Assembly: GCF_002080415.1 (NCBI RefSeq)
Contig: NZ_CP020474.1
Span: forward strand, 3,919,501-3,983,500
Reading direction: 5' to 3'
DNA from: Roseovarius mucosus
GTDB lineage: Bacteria > Pseudomonadota > Alphaproteobacteria > Rhodobacterales > Rhodobacteraceae
DNA length: 64,000 nucleotides
The stretch's first letter is position 1. Each line of letters starts with the position of its first letter. The position numbers were made by a program, and so were the translations under genes. Below, piece after piece: positions 8,966-18,753 of the stretch. The notes beneath the pieces were generated by a model. The model made no database searches. It saw only the letters and a program-made list of their open reading frames with translations, and was not told the origin of the DNA.

Positions 8966-11245
8966 ATGACCGACAGCCAAAAGGAAGCCACCCGTCAGGC
9001 GGCGCTCGATTATCACGCGCAGCCCCGGCCCGGGAAGCTGGAGATCCGCGCGACCAAGCCGATGGCCAATGGACGCGATCTGTCGCGCGCCTATAGCCCC
9101 GGCGTGGCGGAGGCCTGTTTGGAGATCAAGGCCGATCCGGCCAATGCCTCGAAATACACCACGCGGGGCAATCTGGTGGCGGTTGTCACCAATGGCTCGG
9201 CGGTTCTGGGGCTTGGCAATATCGGCGCGCTGGCCTCTAAGCCCGTGATGGAGGGCAAGGCGGTCCTTTTCAAGAAGTTCGCCAATATCGACTGTTTCGA
9301 CATCGAAGTGAACGAGAGCGACCCGGAAAAGCTGGCGGCGATTGTCTGTGCGTTGGAGCCGACCTTTGGGGCGATCAACCTTGAAGATATCAAGGCACCG
9401 GATTGTTTCATCGTTGAACGAATTTGCCGTGAGCGGATGAATATTCCGGTATTCCATGACGATCAACATGGCACGGCAATCGTGGTGGGCGCGGCGGCCA
9501 CCAATGCGTTGCATGTTGCGGGCAAGACGTTTGAGGAAATCAAAGTGGTCTCGACCGGTGGTGGGGCGGCGGGCATTGCCTGTCTCAACATGTTGGTCAA
9601 GCTGGGCGTGAAGCGCGAGAATATCTGGCTGTGCGATATTCACGGGCTGGTGCATGTGGGCCGTGAGGCAGACATGAACCGGGAAAAGGCGGCCTTTGCG
9701 CAGGCGACGGATTTGCGCAGCCTTGACGATGTCATCGCGGGCGCGGACCTGTTCCTTGGGCTATCGGGCGCGAATATCATGACGCCGGAGATGGTAAAGA
9801 AGATGGGCAAGCGGCCTATTGTCTTTGCTCTGGCCAACCCAAACCCCGAAATCATGCCAGATTTGGCGCGTGAGGCGGTGCCGGATGCGATTATTGCGAC
9901 CGGGCGCTCGGATTTCCCAAATCAGGTCAATAACGTGCTGTGTTTCCCGTTCATTTTCCGGGGCGCGCTGGACGTGGGCGCAACCGAGATCAACGACGCA
10001 ATGCAGGTGGCGTGTGTTCAGGGCATTGCAGAATTGGCACGCGCCTCGACCAGTGCAGAGGCGGCGGCGGCCTATCATGGCGAGCAGATGACATTCGGCG
10101 CGGATTACCTGATCCCCAAGCCGTTTGATCCGCGCCTGTCCGGGGTTGTGTCGACCGCCGTGGCGCGGGCGGCGATGGAGAGCGGCGTGGCGACGCGGCC
10201 GATGGCGGATCTGGAGGCCTATAAGGCGGGTCTGGATGCCAGCAAGTTCAAATCGGCGCTGCTGATGCGGCCGGTGTTTCAGGCGGCCTCCACCGCTTCG
10301 CGGCGCATCGTCTTTGCCGAGGGTGAGGATGAGCGGGTTTTGCGCGCGGCGCAGGCTATTCTGGAGGAAACGACAGAGCAGCCGATCCTGATCGGACGTC
10401 CCGAAGTGATCGCGCGGCGGTGCGAGCGGGCTGGGCTGTCGATCCGGCCAGAGCGGGATTTCAATATCGTGAACCCGCAGGATGACCCGCGCTATCGCGA
10501 CTATTGGGAGACCTATCACGGGGTCATGGCGCGCAAAGGGGTCACGCCTGATCTGGCGCGGGCAATTATGCGCACCAATACCACCGCGATTGGCGCGGTA
10601 ATGGTCTATCGCAATGAGGCCGATAGCCTGATCTGCGGCACCTTTGGCGAGTTCCGCTGGCATATGAAATATGTGACCAATGTTCTGGAAGACGTCAGCC
10701 GCCGTCCGCATGGCGCATTGAGCATGATGATCCTCGAAGACGGGCCGCTCTTTATTGCGGACACCCATGTGCGCGTGACGCCGAATGCGGCGCAATTGGC
10801 TGAGACCGCGATTGGTGCGGCGCGGCATGTTCGGCGGTTCGGCATTGCGCCCAAGGTGGCGTTTTGTTCGCAGTCGCAATTCGGCAACCAGCCGGATGAA
10901 GGTGCGGAAAGGTTGCGGCAGGCGATTGCGCTCTTGGATCAGGCGCCGCGCGATTTCACCTATGAGGGTGAGATGACGATTGATGCCGCCCTTGACCCCG
11001 AATTGCGCGAGCGGCTGTTGCCGGGCAACCGGATGCAGGGCGCGGCGAATGTGCTGGTCTTTGCCTATGCCGATGCGGCGTCGGGGGTGCGTAACATCCT
11101 CAAGATGAAAGCGGGCGGTCTGGAAGTGGGGCCGATCCTGATGGGGATGGGCAACCGGGCGCATATCGTCACGCCGTCGATCACCGCGCGGGGGCTGCTC
11201 AATATGGCGGCCATCGCGGGGACGCCGGTGGCGCATTACGGGTAG
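8966..11245 (+). CDS. maeB: NADP-dependent malic enzyme, MaeB type with PTA domain
   Basis: Oxidative decarboxylation of malate to pyruvate, making NADPH. The 759 residues carry an N-terminal malic enzyme domain (about 1-425; [35 protein letters not shown], nucleotide loop [13 protein letters not shown]). A C-terminal phosphotransacetylase-like domain (about 430-759) is usually regulatory, not catalytic, in this family. The start at 8966 is favoured because AGGGAG at 8951-8956 is 9 bases upstream. The ATG at 8957 would have no spacing. A palindromic operator precedes it, and prpE follows in the same direction after 214 bases. Confidence 0.95.
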   Translation: MTDSQKEATRQAALDYHAQPRPGKLEIRATKPMANGRDLSRAYSPGVAEACLEIKADPANASKYTTRGNLVAVVTNGSAVLGLGNIGALASKPVMEGKAVLFKKFANIDCFDIEVNESDPEKLAAIVCALEPTFGAINLEDIKAPDCFIVERICRERMNIPVFHDDQHGTAIVVGAAATNALHVAGKTFEEIKVVSTGGGAAGIACLNMLVKLGVKRENIWLCDIHGLVHVGREADMNREKAAFAQATDLRSLDDVIAGADLFLGLSGANIMTPEMVKKMGKRPIVFALANPNPEIMPDLAREAVPDAIIATGRSDFPNQVNNVLCFPFIFRGALDVGATEINDAMQVACVQGIAELARASTSAEAAAAYHGEQMTFGADYLIPKPFDPRLSGVVSTAVARAAMESGVATRPMADLEAYKAGLDASKFKSALLMRPVFQAASTASRRIVFAEGEDERVLRAAQAILEETTEQPILIGRPEVIARRCERAGLSIRPERDFNIVNPQDDPRYRDYWETYHGVMARKGVTPDLARAIMRTNTTAIGAVMVYRNEADSLICGTFGEFRWHMKYVTNVLEDVSRRPHGALSMMILEDGPLFIADTHVRVTPNAAQLAETAIGAARHVRRFGIAPKVAFCSQSQFGNQPDEGAERLRQAIALLDQAPRDFTYEGEMTIDAALDPELRERLLPGNRMQGAANVLVFAYADAASGVRNILKMKAGGLEVGPILMGMGNRAHIVTPSITARGLLNMAAIAGTPVAHYG

Positions 11246-11253
11246 AATCAGGG

Positions 11254-11375
11254 TTTGCAGGCGAATTCTTTGCAGGTTTGCAAAGTCGCTGGCAATTTCC
11301 GGTGAGATGAACAAACAAAGCCGCTTTGCAAAAATTTGCAGGGCGGCTTTGATCATTTCTGCAAAATTTCTGCGG
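11254..11375 (+). promoter_or_regulatory. TTTGCA-rich operator cluster upstream of prpE
   Basis: Copies of the octamer TTTGCAAA or TTTGCAGG occur at 11254, 11269, 11277, 11325 and 11335, with weaker forms near 11358 and 11368. Around them 11316-11351 is a 36-base near-perfect palindrome: arms CAAAGCCGC / GCGGCTTTG and TGCAAA / TTTGCA about a two-base centre. TTTGCAAA pairs are, from memory, the target of PccR/RamB-type short-chain acyl-CoA regulators controlling propionyl-CoA metabolism in Rhodobacter. That fits the prpE gene 85 bases further on. Confidence 0.6.
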
Positions 11376-11459
11376 CCATCTGTCCCGTGCCCCTGCATGA
11401 TGCTTGCCCCAAGGCAGGGTGATCCGTAACACATATTCAACGGATCGGAGGAGGATACC

Positions 11460-13349
11460 ATGGGATACACTGAGGTTTACGAGCGGTCGCTTGCAGATCC
11501 CGAAGGCTTTTGGATGGAGGCGGCAGAGGCGATTGATTGGGTGAAGAAGCCCAGCAAGGCGCTGTTTGAGGCCAACGCGCCGCTCTATGAATGGTACAAG
11601 GATGCAGAGGTCAACACCTGCTGGAATGCGGTTGACCGGCATGTGGCGGCGGGGCGGGGCGCGCAGACCGCGATCATCCATGATAGCCCCGTGACAGGCA
11701 TCAAGCAAAAGATCAATTATTCGCAACTGCGTAGCCGCGTGGCGCGGCTGGCAGGGGCGTTGCGCGCCCGAGGCGTGGAAAAAGGCGACCGCGTCATCAT
11801 CTACATGCCGATGGTGCCCGAGGCATTGGAGGCGATGCTGGCCTGCGCGCGGCTGGGTGCCGTGCATTCGGTGGTGTTTGGCGGGTTTGCCGCGCATGAA
11901 TTGGCGGTGCGGATCGACGATTGCCAGCCCAAGGCGATTATCGCCGCCTCTTGCGGGATCGAGCCGGGGCGGGTGGTGCATTACAAGCCGCTTTTGGATG
12001 GTGCGATTGAGCAATCCAGTCACAAGCCCGAGTTTTGCGTGATCTTTCAGCGCGAAGAAGAGGTGGCCAAGCTGATCGAGGGGCGCGATTACGATTGGCA
12101 TGCGTTTCAATATGGGGTGGAGCCTGCGGACTGTGTGCCGGTGTCGGGCGATCATCCGGCCTATATCCTTTATACATCGGGCACCACCGGCGCACCCAAG
12201 GGCGTGATCCGTGCCACGGCAGGGCATTTGGTGGCGCTCAACTGGTCGATGAAGAACATTTATAACGTGAACCCCGGCGAGGCGTTCTGGGCCGCGTCCG
12301 ATGTGGGCTGGGTCGTGGGGCACAGCTATATCTGCTATGGGCCTCTGATCCATGGCAACACGACGATTGTGTTCGAGGGCAAGCCGGTGGGCACACCCGA
12401 TGCGGGCACGTTCTGGCGGGTGATGTCCGAACACAAAGTGCGCAGTTTCTTTACCGCGCCCACGGCGCTGCGGGCGATCAAGCGGGATGATCCCAAAGGC
12501 GAGCTGATCAAGAATTACGACATGTCGCATCTGCGCGCGCTTTACCTGGCAGGAGAGCGGGCCGATCCGGATACGATCGAATGGGCGCAGCGGGTGATGC
12601 AGGTGCCGGTCTATGACCATTGGTGGCAGACCGAAACCGGCTGGGCGATTGCGGGCAATCCGGCCGGCTGTGAGGCGCTGCCGGTCAAGATCGGGTCGCC
12701 GACGGTGGCGATGCCGGGCTATGACGTGCGGATTCTCGACGAGGGCGGGCATGAGGTGGCACCGGGCACCTTGGGCGCGATTGCGGTCAAACTGCCGCTG
12801 CCGCCGGGCACCCTGCCAACGCTGTGGAATGCTGAAGAGCGCTTTTGCAAATCCTATCTCAACACCTTTCCCGGCTATTACGAGACCGGCGATGCCGGGA
12901 TGAAGGACGAGGACGGCTATCTGTGGATCATGGCGCGCACGGATGATGTGATCAACGTGGCGGGCCACCGTCTGAGCACTGGCGCGATGGAAGAGGTGCT
13001 GGCCAGCCATCCCGATGTGGCCGAATGTGCAGTGATCGGCGCGGCAGATGAGTTGAAGGGGCAAACGCCAGTCGGCTTTCTGTGTTTGACCAAGGGCGTT
13101 AACCGCGCGCATGAGGAGATCGTGAAAGAATGTGTCAAGCTGGTGCGTGACCAGATTGGCCCGGTCGCCGCGTTCAAGCTGGCAGTGGTGGTGGACCGGC
13201 TTCCCAAGACACGTTCGGGCAAGATCCTGCGGGCGATCATGGTCAAGATCGCAGACAGTCAGTCGTATAAAATGCCTGCAACCATCGACGATCCCGCCAT
13301 TCTGGACGAGATCAAGAGCGCCCTGCAAAGCCTTGGTTTGGCGAAATAA
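11460..13349 (+). CDS. prpE: propionyl-CoA synthetase (propionate-CoA ligase)
   Basis: Activates propionate to propionyl-CoA via propionyl-AMP. The 629 residues belong to the acetyl-CoA synthetase superfamily. The ATP/AMP loop is YTSGTTGAPKG (about 240-250), followed by VYDHWWQTETGWAI. The hinge region is YETGDAGMKDEDGYLWIMARTDD, and the C-terminal acylation lysine is in KTRSGKILR (about 583-591). Length and the start MGYTEVYERSLADPEGFW fit PrpE rather than Acs. SD GGAGGA is just upstream. The TTTGCA cluster suggests control by an acyl-CoA-sensing regulator. Confidence 0.95.
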   Translation: MGYTEVYERSLADPEGFWMEAAEAIDWVKKPSKALFEANAPLYEWYKDAEVNTCWNAVDRHVAAGRGAQTAIIHDSPVTGIKQKINYSQLRSRVARLAGALRARGVEKGDRVIIYMPMVPEALEAMLACARLGAVHSVVFGGFAAHELAVRIDDCQPKAIIAASCGIEPGRVVHYKPLLDGAIEQSSHKPEFCVIFQREEEVAKLIEGRDYDWHAFQYGVEPADCVPVSGDHPAYILYTSGTTGAPKGVIRATAGHLVALNWSMKNIYNVNPGEAFWAASDVGWVVGHSYICYGPLIHGNTTIVFEGKPVGTPDAGTFWRVMSEHKVRSFFTAPTALRAIKRDDPKGELIKNYDMSHLRALYLAGERADPDTIEWAQRVMQVPVYDHWWQTETGWAIAGNPAGCEALPVKIGSPTVAMPGYDVRILDEGGHEVAPGTLGAIAVKLPLPPGTLPTLWNAEERFCKSYLNTFPGYYETGDAGMKDEDGYLWIMARTDDVINVAGHRLSTGAMEEVLASHPDVAECAVIGAADELKGQTPVGFLCLTKGVNRAHEEIVKECVKLVRDQIGPVAAFKLAVVVDRLPKTRSGKILRAIMVKIADSQSYKMPATIDDPAILDEIKSALQSLGLAK

Positions 13350-13358
13350 TCAAAAAAA

Positions 13359-13386
13359 GAGGGTTCCGGAGGAAGCCGGAACCCTC
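13359..13386 (+). terminator. strong hairpin after prpE
   Basis: An 11-bp perfect stem, GAGGGTTCCGG / CCGGAACCCTC, with a six-base loop starts 10 bases after the prpE stop. There is no U-tract on the plus strand. An A-run before it would give one on the minus strand. It probably acts as a prpE transcript end or stabiliser. Confidence 0.5.
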
Positions 13387-13415
13387 ATCCCCCAGAAGGG
13401 ACATCTGGAAGAAAT

Positions 13416-13457
13416 GCTGTCTGGCGCGACGCACTCACAAACGTCAGGCCAGACAGC
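13416..13457. repeat. 10-bp inverted repeat in the prpE-crp gap
   Basis: GCTGTCTGGC (13416-13425) and GCCAGACAGC (13448-13457) are perfect inverted copies separated by 22 bases. They lie within the 304-base gap between prpE and the CRP-like gene. The role could be a hairpin or a paired operator. Nothing else in the gap looks coding. Confidence 0.45.
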
Positions 13458-13610
13458 GAGACCGGCCGATAAGTTCCCGTCATGAAGTCCGGGTGGCACT
13501 TGACCGGTGTATCCCGCACAAAAGGGTAAGGGTTTGCGATAAGAAAAGGGCTTGGGACACCCCTACACGCGAGATACCCTTACTGTATGGCAGCTTGTGC
13601 GCGAAGGTTC

Positions 13611-13626
13611 TGTGAGGCATCTCACA
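13611..13626 (+). promoter_or_regulatory. consensus CRP site before the CRP-like gene
   Basis: TGTGAGGCATCTCACA is a perfect TGTGA-N6-TCACA site, 27 bases before the chosen start codon of the CRP/FNR-family gene. The regulator's recognition helix has the Arg-Glu...Arg pattern that reads this half-site in E. coli CRP. Position close to the start suggests autorepression. Confidence 0.65.
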
Positions 13627-13653
13627 GGAATGGTTAAAAAAGGAGTCTGGCAG

Positions 13654-14328
13654 ATGTCAATTCGGGCCACGCCACAATGCGACGCACCGGGGCTGGTCGG
13701 CATTCTGGAGCGGCATGGCCGTGCGGTTGACTATCCCAAGGGCCAGATGATCTATGCAGCGGGTGCCCATGACAGCACAATGATGCTGATCCTCAAGGGG
13801 CGGGTCGAAATCAGCCGCAGTTCGGTTGATGGGCGGCGGTCTATTCTGACGCATCTGGGGCCGGGGGACATGCTGGGCGAGTTGGCGGCGCTGGATGGCG
13901 GCGCGCGCAGTGCTGATGCGGTGGCGGCCACCGCAGTGCGGGGCCGTATTCTGGAGGGGGCGCTGGTGTTGCAACGCCTGCGCGAGGAACCCGACGCGGC
14001 GCTCGACGTGATCGGCATGCTGTGCCAGCGTCTGCGCCAGACCTCGGGGATGTATACTGCGCATGTGTTGGCGGATGGTCAGGCGCGTCTGGCGCGGCTA
14101 TTGCTGCATCTGTCGGAAAAATGGGGCGAGACCTTGCCGGGGGGCAAGTTGCGGTTGGCAGAGCGGTTTTCGCAATCGGATCTGGGTGATCTGGTCGGGC
14201 TGAGCCGCGAGAGTGTGAACCGGCAGATTCGCGATTGGGAACAGGCCGGTTTGATCGAACGACAGGGCATGGGCATCGTGCTCTGTGATCCGGCGGCATT
14301 GGCGCGCACGGCGGAGCGGGCGGAATGA
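13654..14328 (+). CDS. Crp/Fnr family transcriptional regulator
   Basis: 224 residues. The N-terminal cyclic-nucleotide-binding beta-roll has the phosphate cassette GELAALDGGARSADAV (75-90), which keeps Gly-Glu-Leu and Arg-Ser-Ala as in cAMP-binding CRP. The long dimer helix is followed by a C-terminal winged HTH with recognition helix LSRESVNRQI. Arg185, Glu186 and Arg190 align with CRP Arg180, Glu181 and Arg185. There is no N-terminal Cys cluster, so it is not an FNR oxygen sensor. The ATG at 13654 has AGGAG 8 bases upstream. It overlaps the next gene by ATGA. A perfect CRP box in its leader suggests autoregulation. Confidence 0.9.
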   Translation: MSIRATPQCDAPGLVGILERHGRAVDYPKGQMIYAAGAHDSTMMLILKGRVEISRSSVDGRRSILTHLGPGDMLGELAALDGGARSADAVAATAVRGRILEGALVLQRLREEPDAALDVIGMLCQRLRQTSGMYTAHVLADGQARLARLLLHLSEKWGETLPGGKLRLAERFSQSDLGDLVGLSRESVNRQIRDWEQAGLIERQGMGIVLCDPAALARTAERAE

Positions 14329-14867
14329 GGCGTATTCTGGCCCTGCTGATCGGACTGTTGGCAGCGCCCACTGTGGCGCAGGAGGGCGGCATGCTGGAGT
14401 ATATCCCACCCCCGGCTGAGAACTGGCGCTATGTCAGCGATCAGGTGATGGGGGGCGTGTCCGAGGGGCAGGCTCAGATCGCGGGTCCAGAGGGGGCACG
14501 GTATCTGCACCTGAGCGGCACGGTGAGCACGGCCAACCGGGGCGGTTTCATTCAAATACGCGGCGATTTGGTGACGCCTCTGCCCGAAGGTGCGCAGGGC
14601 GTTGTGGTGCGCGTCAAGGGCAATGGCGAGGGCTATTTCATCCATCTGCGCACGCGCGGCACGATGCTACCCTGGCAATATTATCAGGCCCCGATCCCAA
14701 GCGGAGCGGCGTGGCAAGAGCTGCGCGTGCCCTTTACCGTCTTTCGCGCCTCGGGGGCGATGCTGCGGGATGTGCCGCGTGCGGGCGATATCAAGAGCCT
14801 GGCAGCGGTGGCCTATGGGCGGGATCATCAGGCCGATCTATCGTTTCAGTGGCTTGGGGTGTATTGA
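14325..14867 (+). CDS. CIA30 family protein (exported)
   Basis: 180 residues with an N-terminal signal peptide (about 1-19, ending PTVAQ). The following domain resembles complex I intermediate-associated protein 30 / NADH:ubiquinone oxidoreductase assembly factor (WRYVSDQVMGGVSEGQ, LSGTVSTANRGGFIQIRGDL, FTVFRASG). In bacteria the function is unestablished. The beta-sandwich may bind a carbohydrate. It starts by a 4-base overlap with the CRP-like gene and so is translationally coupled to it. A regulatory link is inferred from this. Confidence 0.8.
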   Translation: MRRILALLIGLLAAPTVAQEGGMLEYIPPPAENWRYVSDQVMGGVSEGQAQIAGPEGARYLHLSGTVSTANRGGFIQIRGDLVTPLPEGAQGVVVRVKGNGEGYFIHLRTRGTMLPWQYYQAPIPSGAAWQELRVPFTVFRASGAMLRDVPRAGDIKSLAAVAYGRDHQADLSFQWLGVY

Positions 14868-14923
14868 TGTATTTTGTAAATAAAGTGGCTTATTTCAGGG
14901 GATAGTTCCACAATAAAGTTCGA

Positions 14924-15685
14924 TTAGGTAAACTGCTCACGCAGTAACCGCTCTTCCAGGCCATGGCCCGGATCGAACAGGATGCGATGCTTGATGCGGT
15001 TTTCCGAGCGGATCTCGACCCAGAGCACGTTTTCAACCCAGCGACTGTCGGCGTCGGCCATGACCGGGCGTTTCTCGGGATCGACCACATCGAACCGCAC
15101 CACGGCGGTCTTGGGCAAGAGCGCGCCGCGCCAGCGACGGGGGCGGAATGCCGCCACCGCCGTCAGCGCCAGCACATCCGAGCCAATAGGCAGGATCGGG
15201 CCATGGGCGCTGTAGTTATACGCGGTCGAGCCTGCCGGAGTGGCGACAAGCGCGCCGTCGCACACGAGTTCCTCGAGGCGCAGGCGCCCGTCGATGGTGA
15301 TGCGCAACTTGGCCGCTTGCGGGCCGGCGCGCAGGAGCGAGACTTCGTTGATTGCCAATGCCTCGTGCAGGGTGCCGTCGAGGGATTCGGCGCGCATGGC
15401 CAGCGGGTTGATCACCTCTTCTGCGGCGGCGACGAGGCGCTCGATCAGGTCTGTTTCGCTGTATTCGTTCATCAAAAAGCCAACGGTGCCGCGATTCATG
15501 CCGTAAACGGGAATATCGAGCGCCTGTGTGCGGTGGAGCGTGTGCAGCATGAAGCCATCACCACCAAGCGCCACGATCACATCGGCCTCATCCTCGGGCG
15601 CATGACCAAAGCGGCTGGCAAGGGTGGCGCGCGCGGTCTGGGCGATGGGCGCATCGCTGGCGACGAAGGCGATCTTGCGGGGCAT
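14924..15685 (-). CDS. nadK: NAD kinase
   Basis: Phosphorylates NAD to NADP. The 253 residues contain the ATP/NAD motif [13 protein letters not shown] (39-51), NEVSLLRAG, and the glycine-rich segment [23 protein letters not shown]. This is a short form typical of alphaproteobacteria. The start at 15685 is preceded on the minus strand by AGGA. The upstream in-frame extension to 15757 lacks conservation. Confidence 0.95.
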   Translation of the reverse strand: MPRKIAFVASDAPIAQTARATLASRFGHAPEDEADVIVALGGDGFMLHTLHRTQALDIPVYGMNRGTVGFLMNEYSETDLIERLVAAAEEVINPLAMRAESLDGTLHEALAINEVSLLRAGPQAAKLRITIDGRLRLEELVCDGALVATPAGSTAYNYSAHGPILPIGSDVLALTAVAAFRPRRWRGALLPKTAVVRFDVVDPEKRPVMADADSRWVENVLWVEIRSENRIKHRILFDPGHGLEERLLREQFT

Positions 15686-15855
15686 GGGGTGTCCTGTTTC
15701 CAAAAGGCGATGGCATGCGGCGGATCGAACCATAATTCCCCCGCCAAGACCAGCCATGCCGGTGATACAGGTGAAATCGTCGCTTTACATTCTTTCAAAC
15801 CGGACGAGTTTCCTTTAGGAAAATGACCAATTCACCCCTTTCCGGAGTTGCCCCT

Positions 15856-17163
15856 ATGCCCCATGACGGACACCAGCCTGTTGCAGATCAAGGCTTTTTC
15901 ACCGAATCTCTGGCCTCACGCGATCCCGACCTCTTTGGTGCGATCCGCTCTGAACTGGGGCGGCAGCGCGACGAGATCGAGCTGATCGCGTCTGAAAACA
16001 TCGTCTCTGCCGCCGTGATGGAAGCGCAGGGCAGCGTGATGACCAACAAATATGCCGAAGGCTATCCCGGCAAGCGCTATTATGGCGGCTGCCAATATGT
16101 TGATATCGCGGAAAATCTGGCGATCGAGCGGGCTTGCGCATTGTTTGGCTGTAGCTTTGCCAACGTTCAGCCCAATTCCGGCTCGCAGGCCAATCAGGGC
16201 GTCTTCACGGCGCTGTTGCAGCCGGGCGATACGATCCTTGGCATGAGCCTTGATGCGGGCGGTCACCTGACCCATGGGGCAGCGCCGAACCAATCGGGCA
16301 AATGGTTCAACGCCATTCAATACGGCGTGCGGCGCGAGGACAATCTGATTGACTACGATCAGGTGCAAGCGCTGGCGACCGAGCATCAGCCCAAGCTGAT
16401 CATCGCGGGCGGATCGGCCATTCCGCGCCAGATCAATTTTGCCCGGATGCGCGAGATTGCCGATAGCGTTGGGGCCTATCTGCTTGTTGATATGGCGCAT
16501 TTTGCCGGTCTGGTGGCCGCCAAAGAGCATCCGAGCCCGTTCCCCCATGCACATGTGGCCACCACCACGACGCATAAGACATTGCGCGGTCCGCGCGGTG
16601 GCATGATCCTGACCAATGACGAGACGCTGGCCAAGAAATTCAACTCGGCGATTTTCCCCGGTATTCAGGGTGGTCCGCTGATGCATGTGATTGCGGCCAA
16701 GGCTGTGGCCTTTGGCGAGGCGCTGCGCCCGGAGTTCAAGAGCTATATCCAGCAGGTGATCCGCAATGCGCAGGCGCTGTCGGATCAGCTGATCAAGGGC
16801 GGGTTGGACACGGTGACGCATGGCACGGATACGCATGTGTTGCTGGTCGACCTGCGCCCCAAAGGCGTGAAAGGCAATGACACCGAAAAGGCGTTGGGCC
16901 GCGCACATATCACCTGCAACAAGAATGGTGTGCCGTTCGATCCCGAGAAACCGACCGTAACCAGCGGCATTCGCTTAGGCTCGCCTGCGGGGACGACGCG
17001 CGGGTTTGGAGAGGCGGAATTCCGTCAGATCGCGGATTGGATTATTGAGGTGGTTGATGGGCTGGCGGCCAACGGGGCCGATGGAAATGGCGCGGTCGAA
17101 GCCAAGGTGAAAGCCGAGGTCGAGGCGCTGTGCAAGCGGTTCCCGCTCTATCCGAACCTCTGA
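15856..17163 (+). CDS. glyA: serine hydroxymethyltransferase
   Basis: PLP enzyme interconverting serine plus THF with glycine plus methylene-THF. The 435 residues from this start contain [31 protein letters not shown] and the PLP lysine Lys241 in [13 protein letters not shown]. The start at 15856 has GGAG eight bases upstream. The ATG at 15823 has AGGA only two bases away, so it is less likely, though it would add just 11 residues. It is transcribed divergently from nadK and followed by a clear terminator. Confidence 0.96.
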   Translation: MPHDGHQPVADQGFFTESLASRDPDLFGAIRSELGRQRDEIELIASENIVSAAVMEAQGSVMTNKYAEGYPGKRYYGGCQYVDIAENLAIERACALFGCSFANVQPNSGSQANQGVFTALLQPGDTILGMSLDAGGHLTHGAAPNQSGKWFNAIQYGVRREDNLIDYDQVQALATEHQPKLIIAGGSAIPRQINFARMREIADSVGAYLLVDMAHFAGLVAAKEHPSPFPHAHVATTTTHKTLRGPRGGMILTNDETLAKKFNSAIFPGIQGGPLMHVIAAKAVAFGEALRPEFKSYIQQVIRNAQALSDQLIKGGLDTVTHGTDTHVLLVDLRPKGVKGNDTEKALGRAHITCNKNGVPFDPEKPTVTSGIRLGSPAGTTRGFGEAEFRQIADWIIEVVDGLAANGADGNGAVEAKVKAEVEALCKRFPLYPNL

Positions 17164-17181
17164 TTTCTGCGCAGGAACATG

Positions 17182-17219
17182 CCCCGCGTGAGCCAAGGCT
17201 TGCGCGGGGTTTCCATTTT
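17182..17219 (+). terminator. rho-independent terminator of glyA
   Basis: CCCCGCG (17182-17188) pairs with CGCGGGG (17203-17209), with an inner AGCC-AA-GGCT stem, and is followed by TTTCCATTTTATTT. It lies 18 bases after the glyA stop. Confidence 0.8.
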
Positions 17220-17243
17220 ATTTCAGGATATTGGTGGGCGCTT

Positions 17244-17618
17244 TTAAAGCGGGGATTGCGAGCGGATCAGCGCATAGATCAAACCTGCGAGAAGCATCAG
17301 GTTAAGTACGATCCCCCCGACGAGGCGCAGAACGGCGGTCTTGCGCGCCTCGTGTGGGTCGAGCGTATCCAGATAGGCGTGCAGATCCGAAAAGGCGCGA
17401 TCAACTTGGCCCATGTCGAGCACGCGGGCGAGTTTGGCATGGGCCATCCAATCCTGTGCGCCCAGAACAATTGCCCCGGCGCGGCGCTGACGGCGGGGCA
17501 AGCGCCGCCCGGCACGGCGCAATTGCCGTTCAAGCGTGGGACCGCGCAGGCGCATCCGGTCTGTTAGGGCCTGCTGTAGCCGCGTAGTCTTGGTATTAAA
17601 TTCTTCTGTATCAATCAC
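17244..17618 (-). CDS. conserved hypothetical membrane-anchored protein
   Basis: 124 residues. A highly basic region (about 20-47, many Arg) is followed by a helical middle (VLDMGQVDRAFSDLHAYLDTLDPHEARK). One C-terminal transmembrane helix (about 99-118, LRLVGGIVLNLMLLAGLIYALI) is preceded by charged residues. The likely topology is cytoplasmic with a C-terminal anchor. I recognise no family. It converges on glyA and is divergent from the hydrolase at 17708. Confidence 0.7.
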   Translation of the reverse strand: MIDTEEFNTKTTRLQQALTDRMRLRGPTLERQLRRAGRRLPRRQRRAGAIVLGAQDWMAHAKLARVLDMGQVDRAFSDLHAYLDTLDPHEARKTAVLRLVGGIVLNLMLLAGLIYALIRSQSPL

Positions 17619-17707
17619 TTGGAAATCCCTCTTGAGGTAGTTTACCGCTTGCTGGGCTACGCGGCAATAGGGCTGGAAACGCTGTGATTGTGGCGGTATG
17701 AGGGGAT

Positions 17708-18463
17708 ATGTTGAACCGGATCGAACATGGCGCGCCGACTGAGCGGCCGGGATTGGTGATTGTGCATGGGCTCTACGGGTCTGCGCGCAATTGGGGGGTC
17801 ATTGCCAAGCGGCTGTCGGATACGCGCCATGTGATCGCGGTGGATATGCGCAATCACGGCGCAAGCCCTTGGTTTGAAACGCATTCCTATGAGGATATGG
17901 CTGTCGATCTGGCTGAGGTGATCAAGGGGTTGGACGGCCCATATGATGTGCTGGGCCATTCAATGGGCGGCAAGGCGGCGATGGTGCTGGCGCTGACGCA
18001 ACCGGCCTTGGTCAATCGGCTGATCGTTGCGGATATTGCGCCGGTGTCCTATGGCCACAGTCAGGTGCAGTATATCAAGGCGATGCAGGCGGTCGATCTG
18101 GCAACGGTTGAGCGAAGGTCAGACGCGGCCGCGCAATTGCAGGCCACGGTGGACAATCCGGCGCTGGTGCCGTTTTTCCTTCAGGCGTTGGATGTGGCGG
18201 AAAAGCGGTGGTTGCTGAACCTAGAAACGCTGGCGCGCGAGATGCCGAAGATCCTGAGCTTTCCGGATATTTCAGGGCCTTATGAGGGGAAGGTGATGTT
18301 TCTCACTGGGGCAGACTCGGCCTATGTGACCCGCGAGCACCGCGACCGGATCAAGGCGCTGTTCCCTGCGGCACAGTTTGCCAAAATTCCCGGTGCGGGC
18401 CATTGGCTCCATGCCGAAAAGCCGCGCGAGTTTGAGGCGGCGGTGCGCACCTGGTTGGGCTGA
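17708..18463 (+). CDS. alpha/beta hydrolase (YbfF-like esterase)
   Basis: 251 residues with the compact alpha/beta fold. The oxyanion HG appears in VIVHGLYGSARNW, the nucleophile elbow is GHSMGG with Ser85, an acid lies in FLTGADSAYV and the catalytic His in GAGHWLHAEKP near the C-terminus. It is close in pattern to E. coli YbfF, an acyl-CoA/short-ester esterase. There is no signal peptide, so it is cytoplasmic. The substrate is not shown by sequence. Confidence 0.88.
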   Translation: MLNRIEHGAPTERPGLVIVHGLYGSARNWGVIAKRLSDTRHVIAVDMRNHGASPWFETHSYEDMAVDLAEVIKGLDGPYDVLGHSMGGKAAMVLALTQPALVNRLIVADIAPVSYGHSQVQYIKAMQAVDLATVERRSDAAAQLQATVDNPALVPFFLQALDVAEKRWLLNLETLAREMPKILSFPDISGPYEGKVMFLTGADSAYVTREHRDRIKALFPAAQFAKIPGAGHWLHAEKPREFEAAVRTWLG

Positions 18464-18476
18464 GCGGCACCTTGGT

Positions 18477-18662
18477 TCAGCGCAGTTCGTAAAGCTTTCT
18501 GGCCACGATGTAGGACACCGGGAAGGCAGCGATAAATCCCAGAAGGGCGGCGACCAGGATCGGTTTCAGCGTGTCCTGTCCCATGACGAGGGCTGCGATC
18601 ACCGCAGAGCCAGAGAGCGTGGAGCCGATGAAAAGATGCAGGATGAGGCCGAGGCGTAACAT
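18477..18662 (-). CDS. small two-helix membrane protein
   Basis: 61 residues with two hydrophobic helices (about 5-27 and 33-54) joined by GQDTLKP, ending in the basic tail ARKLYELR. Small proteins of this shape are widespread in Rhodobacterales, and some carry the misleading database name CTP synthetase; nothing here resembles that enzyme. GGGAAAG precedes the ATG on the minus strand. Function is unknown. Confidence 0.7.
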   Translation of the reverse strand: MLRLGLILHLFIGSTLSGSAVIAALVMGQDTLKPILVAALLGFIAAFPVSYIVARKLYELR

Positions 18663-18753
18663 GGCGGAGACTTTCCCTTTTGGTGCGTTCGTTGATGGTA
18701 CCGCACCTCCATTGAGCGGGCCTTGATCTGGGTCAGGGACTGCTTCTGAACAT

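Noticed and set aside
11199..13328. 709-codon minus-strand frame opposite prpE
   Set aside because: Shadow of prpE codon bias; its composition is typical of antisense frames and it has no family motif.
18477..18662. CTP synthetase
   Set aside because: Database names of similar small proteins use this term, but 61 residues with two membrane helices cannot be that enzyme.
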